Source of the DNA: Cristatella mucedo
Taxonomy: Eukaryota; Bryozoa; Phylactolaemata; Cristatellidae
Direction of reading: 5' to 3'
DNA: 64,000 nt
Assembly: GCA_009760855.2 (NCBI GenBank)
Contig: WPIO01000032.1
Location: 2,191,501 to 2,255,500 of the forward strand
Shown here: positions 63,335-64,000 of the stretch, one piece after another
Layout of the letters: each line of letters starts with the position of its first letter
Numbering within the stretch: position 1 is the first letter of the stretch
Position numbers and translations under genes: made by a program
Notes under the pieces: model-generated
What the model saw: the letters and a program-made list of their open reading frames with translations, nothing else
What the model was told of the DNA's origin: nothing
The model's database searches: none

Positions 63335-64000
63335 ATAATAATAATTCACTTGATAAAGCGCCCTCAGAGAACTTAATCTCTCTCTAGGCGCTTTACATTT
63401 GCTGCAAAGGGAAATGCAATTGAATGGTAAGTAAAATCATGCTTGAAAAACAAACAAAATGAATAATATAGTTAGGGGTGACATACACAGGGTCAGCATG
63501 CGAATGTGGTTAGTGGCAGCATGCACAGTGTCAGCACGCATAAGCACATCAAGGACGAATCACAGGGACTCACTAAATGCTGTCCTAAATAAGTGTGTTT
63601 TTACGTTCTTTTTAAATGTGGTCAAGTCATGGGATGTTTTTACGCAAGTCTCGAGGGGGTTCAAGGCCTTGGGAGCGTACGAACTTAATGGATGGTGTTC
63701 AAATGATTTGAGGTTTGTACGAGGTATTGGTAAACTTTTGGATACTGAAAAGTGGGTGGTACGATGCTTGGCCTGATGGGGTAGTATATCTGAGAGATAG
63801 GCTGGAGCCAAAGAATGAAGTGACCTAAAAGTGAGCGAGAAAACCTTGAAGTCAATCCGTTGCTTGACTGGGAGCCAGTGCAGGTTGGTGAGAAGTGGTG
63901 TGATATGGCAACCGTGACGATCACGAAAGACAAGCCTAGCTACAGAGTTTTGCACCAGCTGTAGTAACCTGATTGCGCATGCTGGTAGGCCAGCAAGCAA
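63335..64000 (-). mobile_element. LINE family A, runs off the window
   Basis: The reversed 3' tail (TTGATAAAGCGCCCTCAGAG after an AATAATAATAAT edge) is followed by a 146-codon intact minus-strand frame (63560 to beyond 64000) with ITPLLTNLHWLPVKQRIDFK, LAPAYLSDILPHQAK and KALNPLETC. The open frame suggests a fairly recent insertion; the 5' part lies outside the window. Confidence 0.88.

Overview
The window is animal (metazoan) nuclear DNA. The genes are split by GT-AG introns and have TATA boxes and AATAAA signals. The rest is packed with CR1/L2-type LINEs, a tRNA-derived SINE, hAT-type DNA transposons and long GA, TA and CT microsatellites. The phylum cannot be fixed from sequence alone. An invertebrate is likely. 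The small membrane-anchored collagen recalls the cuticle-collagen plan of nematodes and related animals, while the SPIN-like element is known (from memory) from vertebrates, a triatomine bug and a pond snail.

Layout. 1-6.2 kb: a complete three-exon SWI5 recombination gene on the minus strand, with a SPIN-like MITE, LINE and SINE debris in its introns. 6.9-8.7 kb: a broken hAT transposase. 8.9-15.6 kb: SINEs, a MITE, LINE fragments and microsatellites. 16.3-16.8 kb: a plus-strand two-exon gene for a predicted secreted Asn-rich protein. 17-25 kb: LINE fragments, (GA)n tracts and unassigned DNA. 25.4-27.3 kb: a complete four-exon gene for a 209-residue transmembrane collagen, with a 22-bp minisatellite in its third intron. 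28-35.4 kb: LINE copies and a GC-rich R2-like LINE between two microsatellites. 35.5-63.3 kb: a tandem array of six diverged units of about 3.5-4 kb, enlarged by later LINE insertions. 63.3-64 kb: another LINE running off the window.

The most interesting object is the array. Each unit carried, on the minus strand, a two-exon gene: a 43-nt exon for a signal peptide, a phase-1 intron of about 110 bp, and an exon for a Trp/Gly-rich head, three Asn blocks of 9-10 residues and a Gly-Trp tail. Units 1, 3 and 4 look intact. Unit 2 has a stop, a damaged donor and a lost acceptor. Unit 5 lacks the gene. Unit 6 lost the acceptor and most of exon 2. The plus-strand gene at 16.4 kb has the same exon structure, intron phase and TATA-to-ATG distance, so it is probably an outlying paralogue. 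The products look like small secreted low-complexity proteins (a matrix, coat, glue or defence role is possible), but their function is unknown.

SWI5 acts in RAD51-dependent recombination and the collagen is a cell-surface or extracellular protein. Nothing ties either of them functionally to the Asn-rich family.
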